A stretch of DNA of 7,080 nucleotides from an uncultured Clostridia bacterium (lineage in GTDB: Bacteria > Bacillota > Clostridia > Christensenellales > CAG-138), in NCBI GenBank assembly GCA_947304365.1, contig CAMZAY010000056.1:1-7080 (forward strand), in the 5' to 3' direction. The position numbers and the translations under genes were made by a program. Below are positions 1 through 5,887 of this stretch, piece by piece; within the stretch, counting starts at the first letter, position 1, and each line of letters begins with the position of its first letter. The notes beneath the pieces are model-generated. The model worked only from the letters and a program-made list of their open reading frames with translations, made no database searches and was not told where the DNA came from.

Positions 1-207
1 CCCGTGAAAAAGAAGTGCGTCGCCTGCAAAAAATGCATGAACCTCTGCCCCGCAAAGGCTATAACGATGGTCACGAAAGGCGGGCGGACGTACCCGAAGA
101 TCGACCGCAAAAAGTGCATACGCTGCTTCTGCTGCCAGGAGTTTTGCCCCAAGGCGGCGATGATAGTACACCGGACGCTTATTGCTAGAACACTGCAGAA
201 ACAATAA
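1..207 (+). CDS. C-terminal fragment of a two-[4Fe-4S] ferredoxin-domain protein, DUF362-like
   Basis: This is the 3' end of a gene whose start lies upstream of the window; the frame is open from base 1 and ends at TAA 205-207. Counting from the GTG at position 4, there are two classic [4Fe-4S] ligand sets, C5-C8-C11-C15-P and C38-C41-C44-C48-P, both CX2CX2CX3CP, with an extra Cys at 43. The second cluster reads CIRCFCCQEFCP. That wording is typical of the ferredoxin tail of DUF362 proteins, which carry an N-terminal DUF362 domain followed by this tail. A cytoplasmic iron-sulfur electron-transfer or cluster-carrying role is expected, but the substrate is unknown. The GTG at position 4 is probably an internal valine rather than a start, because no ribosome binding site can be seen before it. 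A stand-alone small ferredoxin is the alternative. No terminator separates it from the lipoprotein gene 24 bases downstream, so the two may be cotranscribed. Confidence 0.8.
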   Translation, partial: PVKKKCVACKKCMNLCPAKAITMVTKGGRTYPKIDRKKCIRCFCCQEFCPKAAMIVHRTLIARTLQKQ

Positions 208-231
208 AGGAGTATTGAAGGAGGTTCAATT

Positions 232-1458
232 ATGGCCAAAAAGCTTTTCGTTTTGCTCATCGTCCTTTTGCTTGTCGGCATGTTTATACTGTCTGGATGT
301 GTCTCCAAGCAATCTGCGTATGCCGAACAGGAAAACGATCCGCGGCTTGCCGATCAGAACCAGAACGCCGAGTTTTTGGAGACCGAAGAGATGTATTACT
401 GGCGCGGGGACGGCTGCGGGTTTCTTATGTATTATGACAAAGCTTCCTCCGAATCCGGCGTATTGTGCAATCGGCCCGAGTGCTCTCATGGAAAGTCCTC
501 CGATCCGACCGAATGCGGAGGCTGCATTTTGAGCGTTGGTACCGCTCTTTCGATGATCGCCGGACGCCTTTACTGGGTAGGCGAGTATCAGGAAGGGGAT
601 GTGTATTATACCTCCATACTGTCAATGGCTCCTGATTCCACCGACCGGCGTCTGGAACGGAAGCTGATGCTTCCCGATACTATCGTTCCGCAGAAATACT
701 TCTTCCATCACGGCGAGCTTTACATTTACAGCAGATTATCGAAGGTGGATCTCGGCACCCCTTCATACGTCGAAGCGCTGTATGTGACGAGGATCGACGA
801 TCCCGAGATCAAAACAATTTTTGAACGGCAGATCCCGCCGCTTGAGAGAAGCATGATGGAATTCAAATTCCTAGGAGATAAGATTTGGTTTTTTCTCTAT
901 GGCAAGGATGAAAACGGAGATGCTTTTTCCAATGAGTTCTTCCGTTACGACATTACGGAGGGGACCTGCGAGACCCTGTTCTCCATGGATGGCGGCCTTT
1001 CGATAACCGGGTTCTGGATCGACGGCGAGGACGTTTTGCTCGGCACTGTCGACAGAGAAACATACGAATCGGGCTTTTACCGTGTCCATGAGGGAAAGCC
1101 CGAAAAGATCGCGGATTTTGAAGACGACGAAAAATTCTTTGTTTTCCCGCGGGTTTCGGACGGTATAGTCTATGCTACCTCTTCAGGCGAAGATCCCTCG
1201 GATATCAGTATTTGGATCATGGATCATTCGGGAAACACGCTCTATAAAGGTGCCCTCCCTATGGGTTTCCTCGGCGAAGACAAGCCCGAAGCGATAGGTT
1301 TCAGCTCCGACTGGGGAGATAAGGACGGCGTTTTCTTTGATCACGAGGTCTATTATCCCGATGGGACCGTCAGGCATTTCCTTGTTAAGTACGGGCTTGC
1401 GGACGGTTCGCTCAACGAAGAATTGTTGATGAACGAGCTTTCCGAAGAAATAGGCTGA
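232..1458 (+). CDS. Secreted lipoprotein of unknown function with a Cys/His motif, probably beta-rich
   Basis: The predicted protein has 408 residues. The start is set by an AAGGAGG at 218-224, seven bases before the ATG. The N-terminus is a lipoprotein signal peptide: M-A-K-K, a hydrophobic stretch at 5-20, then lipobox L20-S21-G22-C23. The mature protein should therefore be lipid-anchored on the outer face of the membrane. After the lipobox comes a Q/N/E-rich linker (about 26-50). Next is a motif with C79, C84, H86, C95 and C98 (LCNRPECSH plus a CGGC pair). Similar LCxxPxCxH motifs recur in uncharacterised Clostridia lipoproteins; a metal-binding or disulfide role is only a guess. The rest has repeated short strands of the RLYWVGEY, ELYIYSRL and GIVYATSS kind, which look like propeller blades and resemble DUF5050-type proteins. 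No enzymatic motif is recognised. Codons are noticeably less GC-rich than those of the tldD/tldE genes. It sits just after the ferredoxin-domain gene and ends before a strong hairpin. Confidence 0.85.
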   Translation: MAKKLFVLLIVLLLVGMFILSGCVSKQSAYAEQENDPRLADQNQNAEFLETEEMYYWRGDGCGFLMYYDKASSESGVLCNRPECSHGKSSDPTECGGCILSVGTALSMIAGRLYWVGEYQEGDVYYTSILSMAPDSTDRRLERKLMLPDTIVPQKYFFHHGELYIYSRLSKVDLGTPSYVEALYVTRIDDPEIKTIFERQIPPLERSMMEFKFLGDKIWFFLYGKDENGDAFSNEFFRYDITEGTCETLFSMDGGLSITGFWIDGEDVLLGTVDRETYESGFYRVHEGKPEKIADFEDDEKFFVFPRVSDGIVYATSSGEDPSDISIWIMDHSGNTLYKGALPMGFLGEDKPEAIGFSSDWGDKDGVFFDHEVYYPDGTVRHFLVKYGLADGSLNEELLMNELSEEIG

Positions 1459-1490
1459 CGCCTCCATGGCCCTCAAAGATCTTAAACAAA

Positions 1491-1522
1491 AAGAGCCTTC
1501 CGCGATACGTCGGAAGGCTCTT
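1491..1522. terminator. Bidirectional intrinsic terminator between convergent genes
   Basis: A perfect 12-bp stem is formed by AAGAGCCTTCCG (1491-1502) and CGGAAGGCTCTT (1511-1522) around an 8-base loop. Read on the minus strand, the stem runs into CTTTTTGTTTAAG, a good U-tract, so it should terminate the tldE transcript well. On the plus strand the following bases are TTGATTCGTTTTGG, a weaker but plausible tract for ending the lipoprotein transcript. It lies 32 bases past the lipoprotein stop and 14 bases past the tldE stop. Confidence 0.9.
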
Positions 1523-1536
1523 GATTCGTTTTGGCT

Positions 1537-2817
1537 TTATTCTCCCGCGACGCTGACGCCCTTGAGCTTCATGGCATAGGGACCTTCGTACACGTCGCAG
1601 GTATAGCGGTCCGTCGAGAAGGCGAGATCGGATTCCGCCTCCAGTATGCTGCCGTTGACGGAACCGCCGGTGACGGGCGTCACTTTACCGTCCTCGATGA
1701 GGTAGGCAAGGCGGATCTCGCCGCCGAAATGCCCGGTGAAGGTATCCATCTGGAAATCGGAGAACGTGACCGCCCAGAGGCAGGGGGTCTTTTTCATATC
1801 CTCGAACGAGAGCGTGCCCGCGTTTTCGCAGGAGATCTTATCATAATCGCCGGTGGGCTCCACGCCGAGGTAGCGGCAGAAGCGGTTGCCGCCGTGCGTG
1901 AGCTTGAGGAAGCCGTTTTCGACGAGCTTCCTGTCCTTCATGGGAATGCCCTCCGTAGAATACGGCGCGGTCGCCTTGAGCGATAGCTCGAACCTTTCGC
2001 CCTCAGTTTCGCCCTGCACGTTGTCGCCGACCTTCCAGGTGGAATAGCCGGGGAATACCATTGCCGCGGCGCTGCGGGAGGCATAGAAGCTCATGACCTC
2101 TGCGGCGTTCTTGCCGGTGAGGATCAGATCGTATTTGCCGCTCTTAAGCACCCTTTCCGCCCTTGCGCGGTCCTTTACGAAGGAGAGCGCCCCGGCGATC
2201 TGCCTGGTGAGGGCTTCGGTCTCCAGCTCGTCAAAGCCGAACTGGTCGAACATCTCGACGTCCTCGGGCTCCTTCGCCTGCACGACGTACTCGCCCTTCG
2301 CCTTCGCCTCCGTCCACGACACGTCGGAGCCGTTGGACGAGATGAAGTGGATGCGCTTTTTGACGATGAATACCTCTGCGGAATTGATGAACGCGCCCTC
2401 GACGTTATCCGCCTTGAAGAGCGCCTCCGCCATCTCGCCCGCGCACTCCTCGGGCAGCCTCTCGGCGAGCGCGCCCTTCTTCTCCATCATGGGCGCGGCG
2501 ACGGGGTCGGGCAGATCGTAATAGGGGTTCATGGCGAACTGGGCGGCGAAATACGCGCCGCGCAGCGCCTCCATGATCTCATCGTCCGTCATGGACGCGA
2601 GCACCATGCAGTTGGTGGACGCGCGCATACGCTTGCCTTCGGCTTCCGCCGTGCGGAAGACGTTAACGAAAAACTTTTCAACGTCCTTTATGCGCCTTGT
2701 ATCGAGCTGCTTCTTTACGAAGAACAGCTCCGCGGTGCGCTCGTTGACGCCGTAAACGGAATAATCCTCAACGCCCGCTTCCTTCAAGAGGGCTTTTATT
2801 CTTTCCATTGTTTCCAT
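1537..2817 (-). CDS. pmbA: TldE/PmbA-type partner subunit of the TldD metalloprotease
   Basis: This 426-residue protein of the TldD/PmbA family is the non-catalytic type of subunit. It has no HExxxH: the corresponding stretch reads TGKNAAEVMSFYA (about 234-246). The family C-terminal region is clear in G366-E-I-R-L-A-Y and the following DGKVTPVTGGSVNGSI (about 376-391). In characterised systems TldE pairs with TldD to form a cytoplasmic zinc protease that trims unfolded peptides, for example in microcin B17 maturation and CcdA turnover in E. coli. The start is the METMER methionine at 2817, because AAGGAGG (complement of 2824-2830) lies six bases before it. A longer open frame running upstream to 3057 only overlaps tldD in another frame and is not used. 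Only 14 bases separate it from the tldD stop, and its ribosome binding site fills that gap, so the two subunits are almost certainly made from one mRNA. Length is near the family norm. The symbol is by family; the peptide substrate is unknown. Confidence 0.9.
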   Translation of the reverse strand: METMERIKALLKEAGVEDYSVYGVNERTAELFFVKKQLDTRRIKDVEKFFVNVFRTAEAEGKRMRASTNCMVLASMTDDEIMEALRGAYFAAQFAMNPYYDLPDPVAAPMMEKKGALAERLPEECAGEMAEALFKADNVEGAFINSAEVFIVKKRIHFISSNGSDVSWTEAKAKGEYVVQAKEPEDVEMFDQFGFDELETEALTRQIAGALSFVKDRARAERVLKSGKYDLILTGKNAAEVMSFYASRSAAAMVFPGYSTWKVGDNVQGETEGERFELSLKATAPYSTEGIPMKDRKLVENGFLKLTHGGNRFCRYLGVEPTGDYDKISCENAGTLSFEDMKKTPCLWAVTFSDFQMDTFTGHFGGEIRLAYLIEDGKVTPVTGGSVNGSILEAESDLAFSTDRYTCDVYEGPYAMKLKGVSVAGE

Positions 2818-2831
2818 ATCGATCCTCCTTA

Positions 2832-4244
2832 TCAGCCCAAGCGGATCCTTGCCTTCATGTAGGCGCCGCCGTCGGATACCTTGACCCATTCCTTCCAGCC
2901 CTTGCCGCAGAAGCCGGAGCCGGAGAGCTCCACGCGGCTGCCCATCATGGAGACGGACTTCAACAGGTCGGGCACGTAGCCGGTCAATACTATCGGCGAG
3001 AACATTCTGCCGGTGAGCTTGCCGTCCTTGATCTCGCGCGCGATGTTGACCATGCACTGGATGCCCCAGTTCTTGGGATCCTCCATGCCGCTCGAGGGAT
3101 TCTCGAGCAGGAAGCCGTATTTGACGGAAGCGATCATCTCCTCAAGAGTGGAGCTGCCGCCTTCGAAATAGGTGTTGGTCATGCGGGTGTACGCCTTGCG
3201 CTCATAGCTTTCGCGCCTGCCGTTGCCGGTGGGCTTTACTCCGAGGCGCGCGGCGGAAAGCGCGTCGCACATGCCGGTCTTCAATACGCCCTTGTCGATT
3301 ATAACGGTGTCCCCCGTGAGGGTGCCTTCGTCGTCGAACGCCCAGGTCGCGGTCTGATCGACCAGCGCGCTGTCGTGCATGGTGACGAGCGGGCTTGCGA
3401 CGTATTCGCCGATGAAGTTTTTGGCGAGCGCCCTGTCCTTGACGAACATATCCATTTCGACGCCGTGTCCGAACGCCTCGTGCACGATCATGCCGGTAAC
3501 GTCAGGATCGCAGATGCAGTCATACTCGCCGGGGATCATGGGCTCGCTCGCGAGGAGCTCCTTAACGGTCGCGGTGACGTCGCCGATATCCTTCTCGATC
3601 TCGTCCAGCATCTCCGCGCCGCCGAGAAGCGAATACGGGCGGTAATAATCCTTTACCTCCTGTCCGCGGGCGGCAAGCGCGACGACCGCGCCGTTTGTCC
3701 ACATATGGCTTTCGTCAAGGTCGCGGTTCTCGCTTATGAAGAGCTTTCTCTGCGCGGAATAGGAGATATTGCACATAACGTCGAGAATGCCCTCCGTTTC
3801 AAGGCCCTTCTCCCTTATGCGGGAAAGGAGCTTCAGAATCGCCTCATCGCCGAGCTCGGCGGGATCGACCTTGTACTTGGCTTCCTTTTTAATTGTCGCG
3901 GGGGAATCGTCCGGTATGACGGTGGGCATGGGGGTTATCCCCGCGGGCACGGCGGCGCTCGCCGCGGCGAGGCGCTTTTCCATTTCGCCGACTATTTCGG
4001 GGATCATACCCTCGTCGAACGCATTGAGGGAGTACTCGGCGCAGCCCGTTCCGTCGAACACGCGGATGACGAAGCCGCTGCCGCCGCCCATGCCGAGGGC
4101 GGAGATGGAAACGCCGCTCCTTCCGACGCGCCAGCCGCGGAATTTCTCCTCTGTGGCGAGCACGGAAGCGTAAGCGTATTTTTCGCGAAGCGCCGCGACG
4201 AGTTTTTTGAGCGCGGGCTTCATGGTCTCGAGATTGTCAAACAT
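2832..4244 (-). CDS. tldD: TldD zinc metalloprotease, catalytic subunit
   Basis: The protein has 470 residues, a normal length for TldD. The catalytic zinc site is visible: H255-E-A-F-G-H260 forms the HExxxH motif, and C446 in GFCGKGW near the C-terminus matches the family's third, cysteine ligand. Another family block is the R-x-TNT region at about 354-358 (TRMTNTYFEGG). In known systems TldD and TldE form a heterodimer that cleaves peptides inside a closed chamber in the cytoplasm; roles include RiPP leader removal and degradation of flexible peptides. The start chosen is MFDNLE at 4244, with AAGGAGG at the complement of 4256-4262, 11 bases upstream. An in-frame ATG at 4307 would add 21 residues with no ribosome binding site and would lie upstream of the predicted promoter's -10 box, so it is rejected. 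The gene is followed at once by the tldE-type gene. It may have its own promoter (4279-4307), though some read-through from the transporter is possible. Confidence 0.93.
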   Translation of the reverse strand: MFDNLETMKPALKKLVAALREKYAYASVLATEEKFRGWRVGRSGVSISALGMGGGSGFVIRVFDGTGCAEYSLNAFDEGMIPEIVGEMEKRLAAASAAVPAGITPMPTVIPDDSPATIKKEAKYKVDPAELGDEAILKLLSRIREKGLETEGILDVMCNISYSAQRKLFISENRDLDESHMWTNGAVVALAARGQEVKDYYRPYSLLGGAEMLDEIEKDIGDVTATVKELLASEPMIPGEYDCICDPDVTGMIVHEAFGHGVEMDMFVKDRALAKNFIGEYVASPLVTMHDSALVDQTATWAFDDEGTLTGDTVIIDKGVLKTGMCDALSAARLGVKPTGNGRRESYERKAYTRMTNTYFEGGSSTLEEMIASVKYGFLLENPSSGMEDPKNWGIQCMVNIAREIKDGKLTGRMFSPIVLTGYVPDLLKSVSMMGSRVELSGSGFCGKGWKEWVKVSDGGAYMKARIRLG

Positions 4245-4278
4245 TCCTTGATCGTCCTCCTTGTTTTTCGTTGGGTAT

Positions 4279-4307
4279 ATGATACAACATTCGCCCCCTT
4301 TAAGCAA
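4279..4307 (-). promoter_or_regulatory. Predicted sigma-A promoter for tldD-tldE
   Basis: On the minus strand, TTGCTT (complement of 4302-4307) is followed after exactly 17 bases by TATCAT (complement of 4279-4284). The -10 matches consensus at five of six positions, the -35 at only three. The expected transcript would start near 4272 and have a short leader of about 28 bases. The -35 lies inside the imperfect hairpin 4292-4332. Moderate support only; the operon could instead depend on read-through from the transporter gene. Confidence 0.45.
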
Positions 4308-4332
4308 GCAATTCTGCTTTGCAAAGAGGGCG
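4292..4332. repeat. Imperfect hairpin between the transporter gene and tldD
   Basis: CGCCC (4292-4296) pairs with GGGCG (4328-4332). CTTT (4298-4301) then pairs with AAAG (4323-4326), and GCAAGCA (4304-4310) pairs with TGC(T)TTGC (4315-4322) around an ATTC loop, with one mismatch and small bulges. It lies past the transporter stop. On the minus strand it is followed by GAATGTTGTATC rather than a U-tract, so it is a weak terminator at best. It could act as a processing or attenuation structure, or be a protein site, since it covers the predicted tldD -35 box. Confidence 0.4.
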
Positions 4333-4366
4333 AAAAACCAATATTTTAGTAAACTCCGGTTTGCTT

Positions 4367-5491
4367 TTATCCGATCAGCAGCATGAACAGCACGAGCACT
4401 GCGAGGAAGCCGAAATTGAACGCGGAGAACACGCCGAAGTAGTAGAGCTTTTTATCGGGATTATGATAGCAGTACTCGCGGAAGGTGATGAGCGAGGCGA
4501 GCGAAGCGATAAGCGTGCCCGTGCCGCCGATGTTCACGCCGACGAGCAGCGCGGGATAATCGCTTGTGAACTGCGAGAGCAGTATCGCGGAGGGCACGTT
4601 CGATATGACCTGGCAGGAGAGCACGCTCACTATCAGCGTGTTCTTCTGAAGGAGCGACGAGAACAGCCGGCTGACGGCGGGTATCCTCGACATATTGCCC
4701 GCGAACACGAAGAAGAACACGAACGTCAGAAGCAGCGGGTAATCGACCCCCGCGAGGGCGCGCCTGTCCATAACGAGGAGCAGTATCGGAATAACTATCA
4801 GCCCTACCCAATAGGGGACGCCGCGGAACACTATGACGATCGAGAGCGCGAAAGCGAGAAGGTAGATGACCGTCCTTGCCGGGGGAAGCCTGACGGGCTC
4901 GTCCGGGATCTCCATGGGCTCCGGCTTGACGAAAAGGCAGCAGACGGTGATAAGCCCTATCGCAACGGCGAAGGGCGGCGCCATGATGCGCATGAATTCG
5001 CCCGTCGGGATATCGAATTTGGAGTAGAGATAAAGGTTCTGCGGATTGCCGAAGGGGGTGAGCATCCCGCCGAGGTTGGCGGCGATGTTCTGCATGACGA
5101 AGGTGAACGCCATGTGCTTTTCCTTATGCGCGGCGGAAAGCACGAAATAGCCGAGCGGCAGGAACGTAAGGAGCGCCATGTCGTTCGCTATGAGCATCGA
5201 GCCTATGAAAGTAATGTAAACGAGGGCGAGCGTGCAGAGGCGAGCGTTTTTGAATACGTGCACTATGCGCCTTGCGAGTATGTAGAAGAAGCGGATATTG
5301 CGAAGCGCCCCGACTATCGCGAGCACGCAGAAAAGGCAGGTGAGCGTTTTGAAATCGAAATACTTTATGTATTCCTTATCCGGGGGAACGATAAACGCGG
5401 TCGCCGAAGCCGCGGCGAGCGCCGCGAGCATCACGGGATTCCCCTTTACAAAGCCGAGCGCCGCGCGGGCGGCTTTCTTAACGAACGACAT
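4367..5491 (-). CDS. SLC13/ArsB-like (ion transporter superfamily) permease, substrate unknown
   Basis: This hydrophobic 374-residue protein has about ten membrane segments. Examples are about 20-36, 50-63, 84-101, 105-120, 171-188, 207-222, 228-241, 252-265, 284-297 and 351-373. The two-fold inverted repeat expected of the superfamily shows as a pair of conserved segments. In the first half are IANDMALLTFLPLG (101-114) and FGNPQN (147-152). In the second half are QVISNVPSAILLSQF (294-308) and GVNIGGTGTLIASLAS (318-333). The N-P and S-N-V-P elements usually shape the substrate and ion site in the helical hairpins. Citrate, other carboxylates, sulfate, arsenite and Na+/H+ exchange all occur in this superfamily, and the sequence does not settle which applies. 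The start at 5491 has GGAGGGG (complement of 5501-5507) nine bases upstream; the frame is open further upstream to 5761, but that part crosses the promoter and the T-box leader. The gene is divergent from ileS and upstream of tldD. It is somewhat short for the superfamily. Confidence 0.85.
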   Translation of the reverse strand: MSFVKKAARAALGFVKGNPVMLAALAAASATAFIVPPDKEYIKYFDFKTLTCLFCVLAIVGALRNIRFFYILARRIVHVFKNARLCTLALVYITFIGSMLIANDMALLTFLPLGYFVLSAAHKEKHMAFTFVMQNIAANLGGMLTPFGNPQNLYLYSKFDIPTGEFMRIMAPPFAVAIGLITVCCLFVKPEPMEIPDEPVRLPPARTVIYLLAFALSIVIVFRGVPYWVGLIVIPILLLVMDRRALAGVDYPLLLTFVFFFVFAGNMSRIPAVSRLFSSLLQKNTLIVSVLSCQVISNVPSAILLSQFTSDYPALLVGVNIGGTGTLIASLASLITFREYCYHNPDKKLYYFGVFSAFNFGFLAVLVLFMLLIG

Positions 5492-5507
5492 TGCCGTATT
5501 CCCCTCC

Positions 5508-5567
5508 GTTTTTTGCCGTTGGGTATTATACATTTTATAACGGTTTTTGTCAAACGCGGCAAAAAAC
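5508..5567. repeat. Perfect 11-bp inverted repeat flanking the transporter promoter
   Basis: GTTTTTTGCCG at 5508-5518 is the exact reverse complement of CGGCAAAAAAC at 5557-5567. The arms flank the -35 and -10 boxes. The right arm ends four bases upstream of the -35, while the left arm is in the leader and touches the ribosome binding site. Because the right arm is upstream of the transcription start, both arms cannot be in one transporter mRNA, so any function would be at the DNA level. A pair of half-sites for a regulator is an inference. Confidence 0.5.
5525..5553 (-). promoter_or_regulatory. Consensus sigma-A promoter for the transporter gene
   Basis: On the minus strand, TTGACA (complement of 5548-5553), 17 bases, then TATAAT (complement of 5525-5530). 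Both boxes are perfect consensus with ideal spacing. Transcription should start near 5518, leaving a leader of about 27 bases before the ATG at 5491. So perfect a core promoter usually means strong expression unless it is repressed, and the flanking inverted repeat would be a candidate operator. Confidence 0.88.
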
Positions 5568-5581
5568 TTTCGCATTGGTTG

Positions 5582-5610
5582 TTTACAAAGTTTTTTCTTT
5601 GTGCTATAAT
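5582..5610 (+). promoter_or_regulatory. Sigma-A promoter for the T-box leader and ileS
   Basis: TTTACA (5582-5587, five of six consensus), a 17-base spacer, then TATAAT (5605-5610), preceded by TGC to give an extended -10. Transcription should begin around 5617, just before the T-box stem I. It is back-to-back with the transporter promoter; the two -35 boxes are 28 bases apart. Confidence 0.88.
5585..5602. repeat. Short palindrome inside the ileS promoter spacer
   Basis: ACAAAG (5585-5590), T6, CTTTGT (5597-5602) is a perfect 6-bp dyad with a 6-base spacer. It overlaps the end of the -35 box and runs up to the extended -10. The geometry resembles an operator, but the sequence is simple and A/T-rich, and I do not recognise a known regulator site. 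Confidence 0.3.
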
Positions 5611-5623
5611 ATTTATTTGTAGA

Positions 5624-5859
5624 TGCTTTGAACGGGACAGGTGCTTTTCTGCACGGCGCAAAGCGAGCCGCAGGCGGTGTGAGTGCGGCGGTACGGCATT
5701 TCAGCATATCCCCCGGGAGCAGGCAGGGCGAAAGCAAGTAGCTCTGTCCGGTCCGTCCCACGTTACGGGAGCATGAGTGTGCGTAAGGCGAGCCTTTCGC
5801 AAACTCGGGTGGTACCGCGTTTTTTGGCGTCCCGGGGTCTTGCCCCGGGCGTTTTGTTT
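5624..5859 (+). promoter_or_regulatory. T-box riboswitch (tRNA-Ile sensing) controlling ileS
   Basis: This leader senses uncharged tRNA-Ile and lets transcription continue into ileS. The base of stem I pairs TGCTTT (5624-5629) with GGAGCA (5716-5721), and CGGG (5633-5636) with CCCG (5712-5715). The distal stem I is the conserved AGCGAGCC block: GCCGCA (5667-5672) pairs with TGCGGC (5684-5689) around the GGCGGTGTGAG loop. The likely specifier is ATC at 5708-5710, an Ile codon, on the 3' side of the specifier loop. Stem II pairs CAGGGC (5724-5729) with GCTCTG (5741-5746), and stem III is 5781-5788 with 5793-5800. The T-box bulge TGGTACC (5810-5816) would pair with an ACCA tRNA tail. In the antiterminator, CGGG (5806-5809) pairs with CCCG (5831-5834) and GCG (5817-5819) with CGT (5828-5830). 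Bases 5828-5834 are shared with the terminator stem, so the two folds exclude each other. The middle of stem I was not fully resolved by eye. Confidence 0.95.
5828..5859 (+). terminator. T-box leader terminator hairpin
   Basis: CG(T)CCCGGGG (5828-5837) pairs with CCCCGGGCG (5843-5851) around a TCTTG loop, followed by TTTTGTTT (5852-5859). The 5' arm is also the 3' side of the antiterminator, so tRNA binding to the TGGTACC bulge should prevent this hairpin from forming. Confidence 0.92.
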
Positions 5860-5887
5860 ATAAAAATAATTCGAAAGGAATTTCAAT

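Larger units (their letters stand above)
4263..4338. repeat. Inverted repeat flanking the predicted tldD promoter
   Basis: GTTTTTCG at 4263-4270 is the exact reverse complement of CGAAAAAC at 4331-4338. One arm lies in the short tldD leader next to its ribosome binding site; the other lies upstream of the predicted -35 box. The 8-bp arms contain an A/T run, so chance is possible. The same layout with longer arms occurs around the transporter promoter (5508-5567), which is why it is listed. Confidence 0.4.

Noticed and set aside
182..208. Possible promoter directly upstream of the lipoprotein gene (TTGCTA and AATAAA)
   Set aside because: The boxes match poorly and the spacing is about 15 bases, so transcription from the upstream gene is more likely.
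2818..3057. An 80-residue N-terminal extension of the TldE-type gene
   Set aside because: It overlaps the 3' end of tldD in a different frame and reads as an R/G/L-rich shadow. The METMER start has a perfect ribosome binding site six bases upstream.
2808..4349. A 513-codon plus-strand open frame opposite tldD
   Set aside because: It is a long antisense frame caused by GC-rich codons. The minus strand carries the intact TldD with HExxxH and Cys, and the plus frame shows no ribosome binding site or family motif.
5492..5761. A 90-residue N-terminal extension of the transporter gene
   Set aside because: It would be translated from DNA upstream of the consensus promoter and through the T-box leader. 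The start at 5491 has its own ribosome binding site.
4319..5776. A 485-codon plus-strand open frame opposite the transporter gene
   Set aside because: Its translation is a low-complexity, E/R/H/G-rich protein with no recognisable domain. The minus strand encodes a clear membrane transporter with a promoter and ribosome binding site, so this is a composition shadow.
5819..5829. GTTTTTTGGCG resembling the inverted-repeat arm of the transporter promoter
   Set aside because: It differs at one position and is fully explained as the antiterminator loop and stem of the T-box leader.
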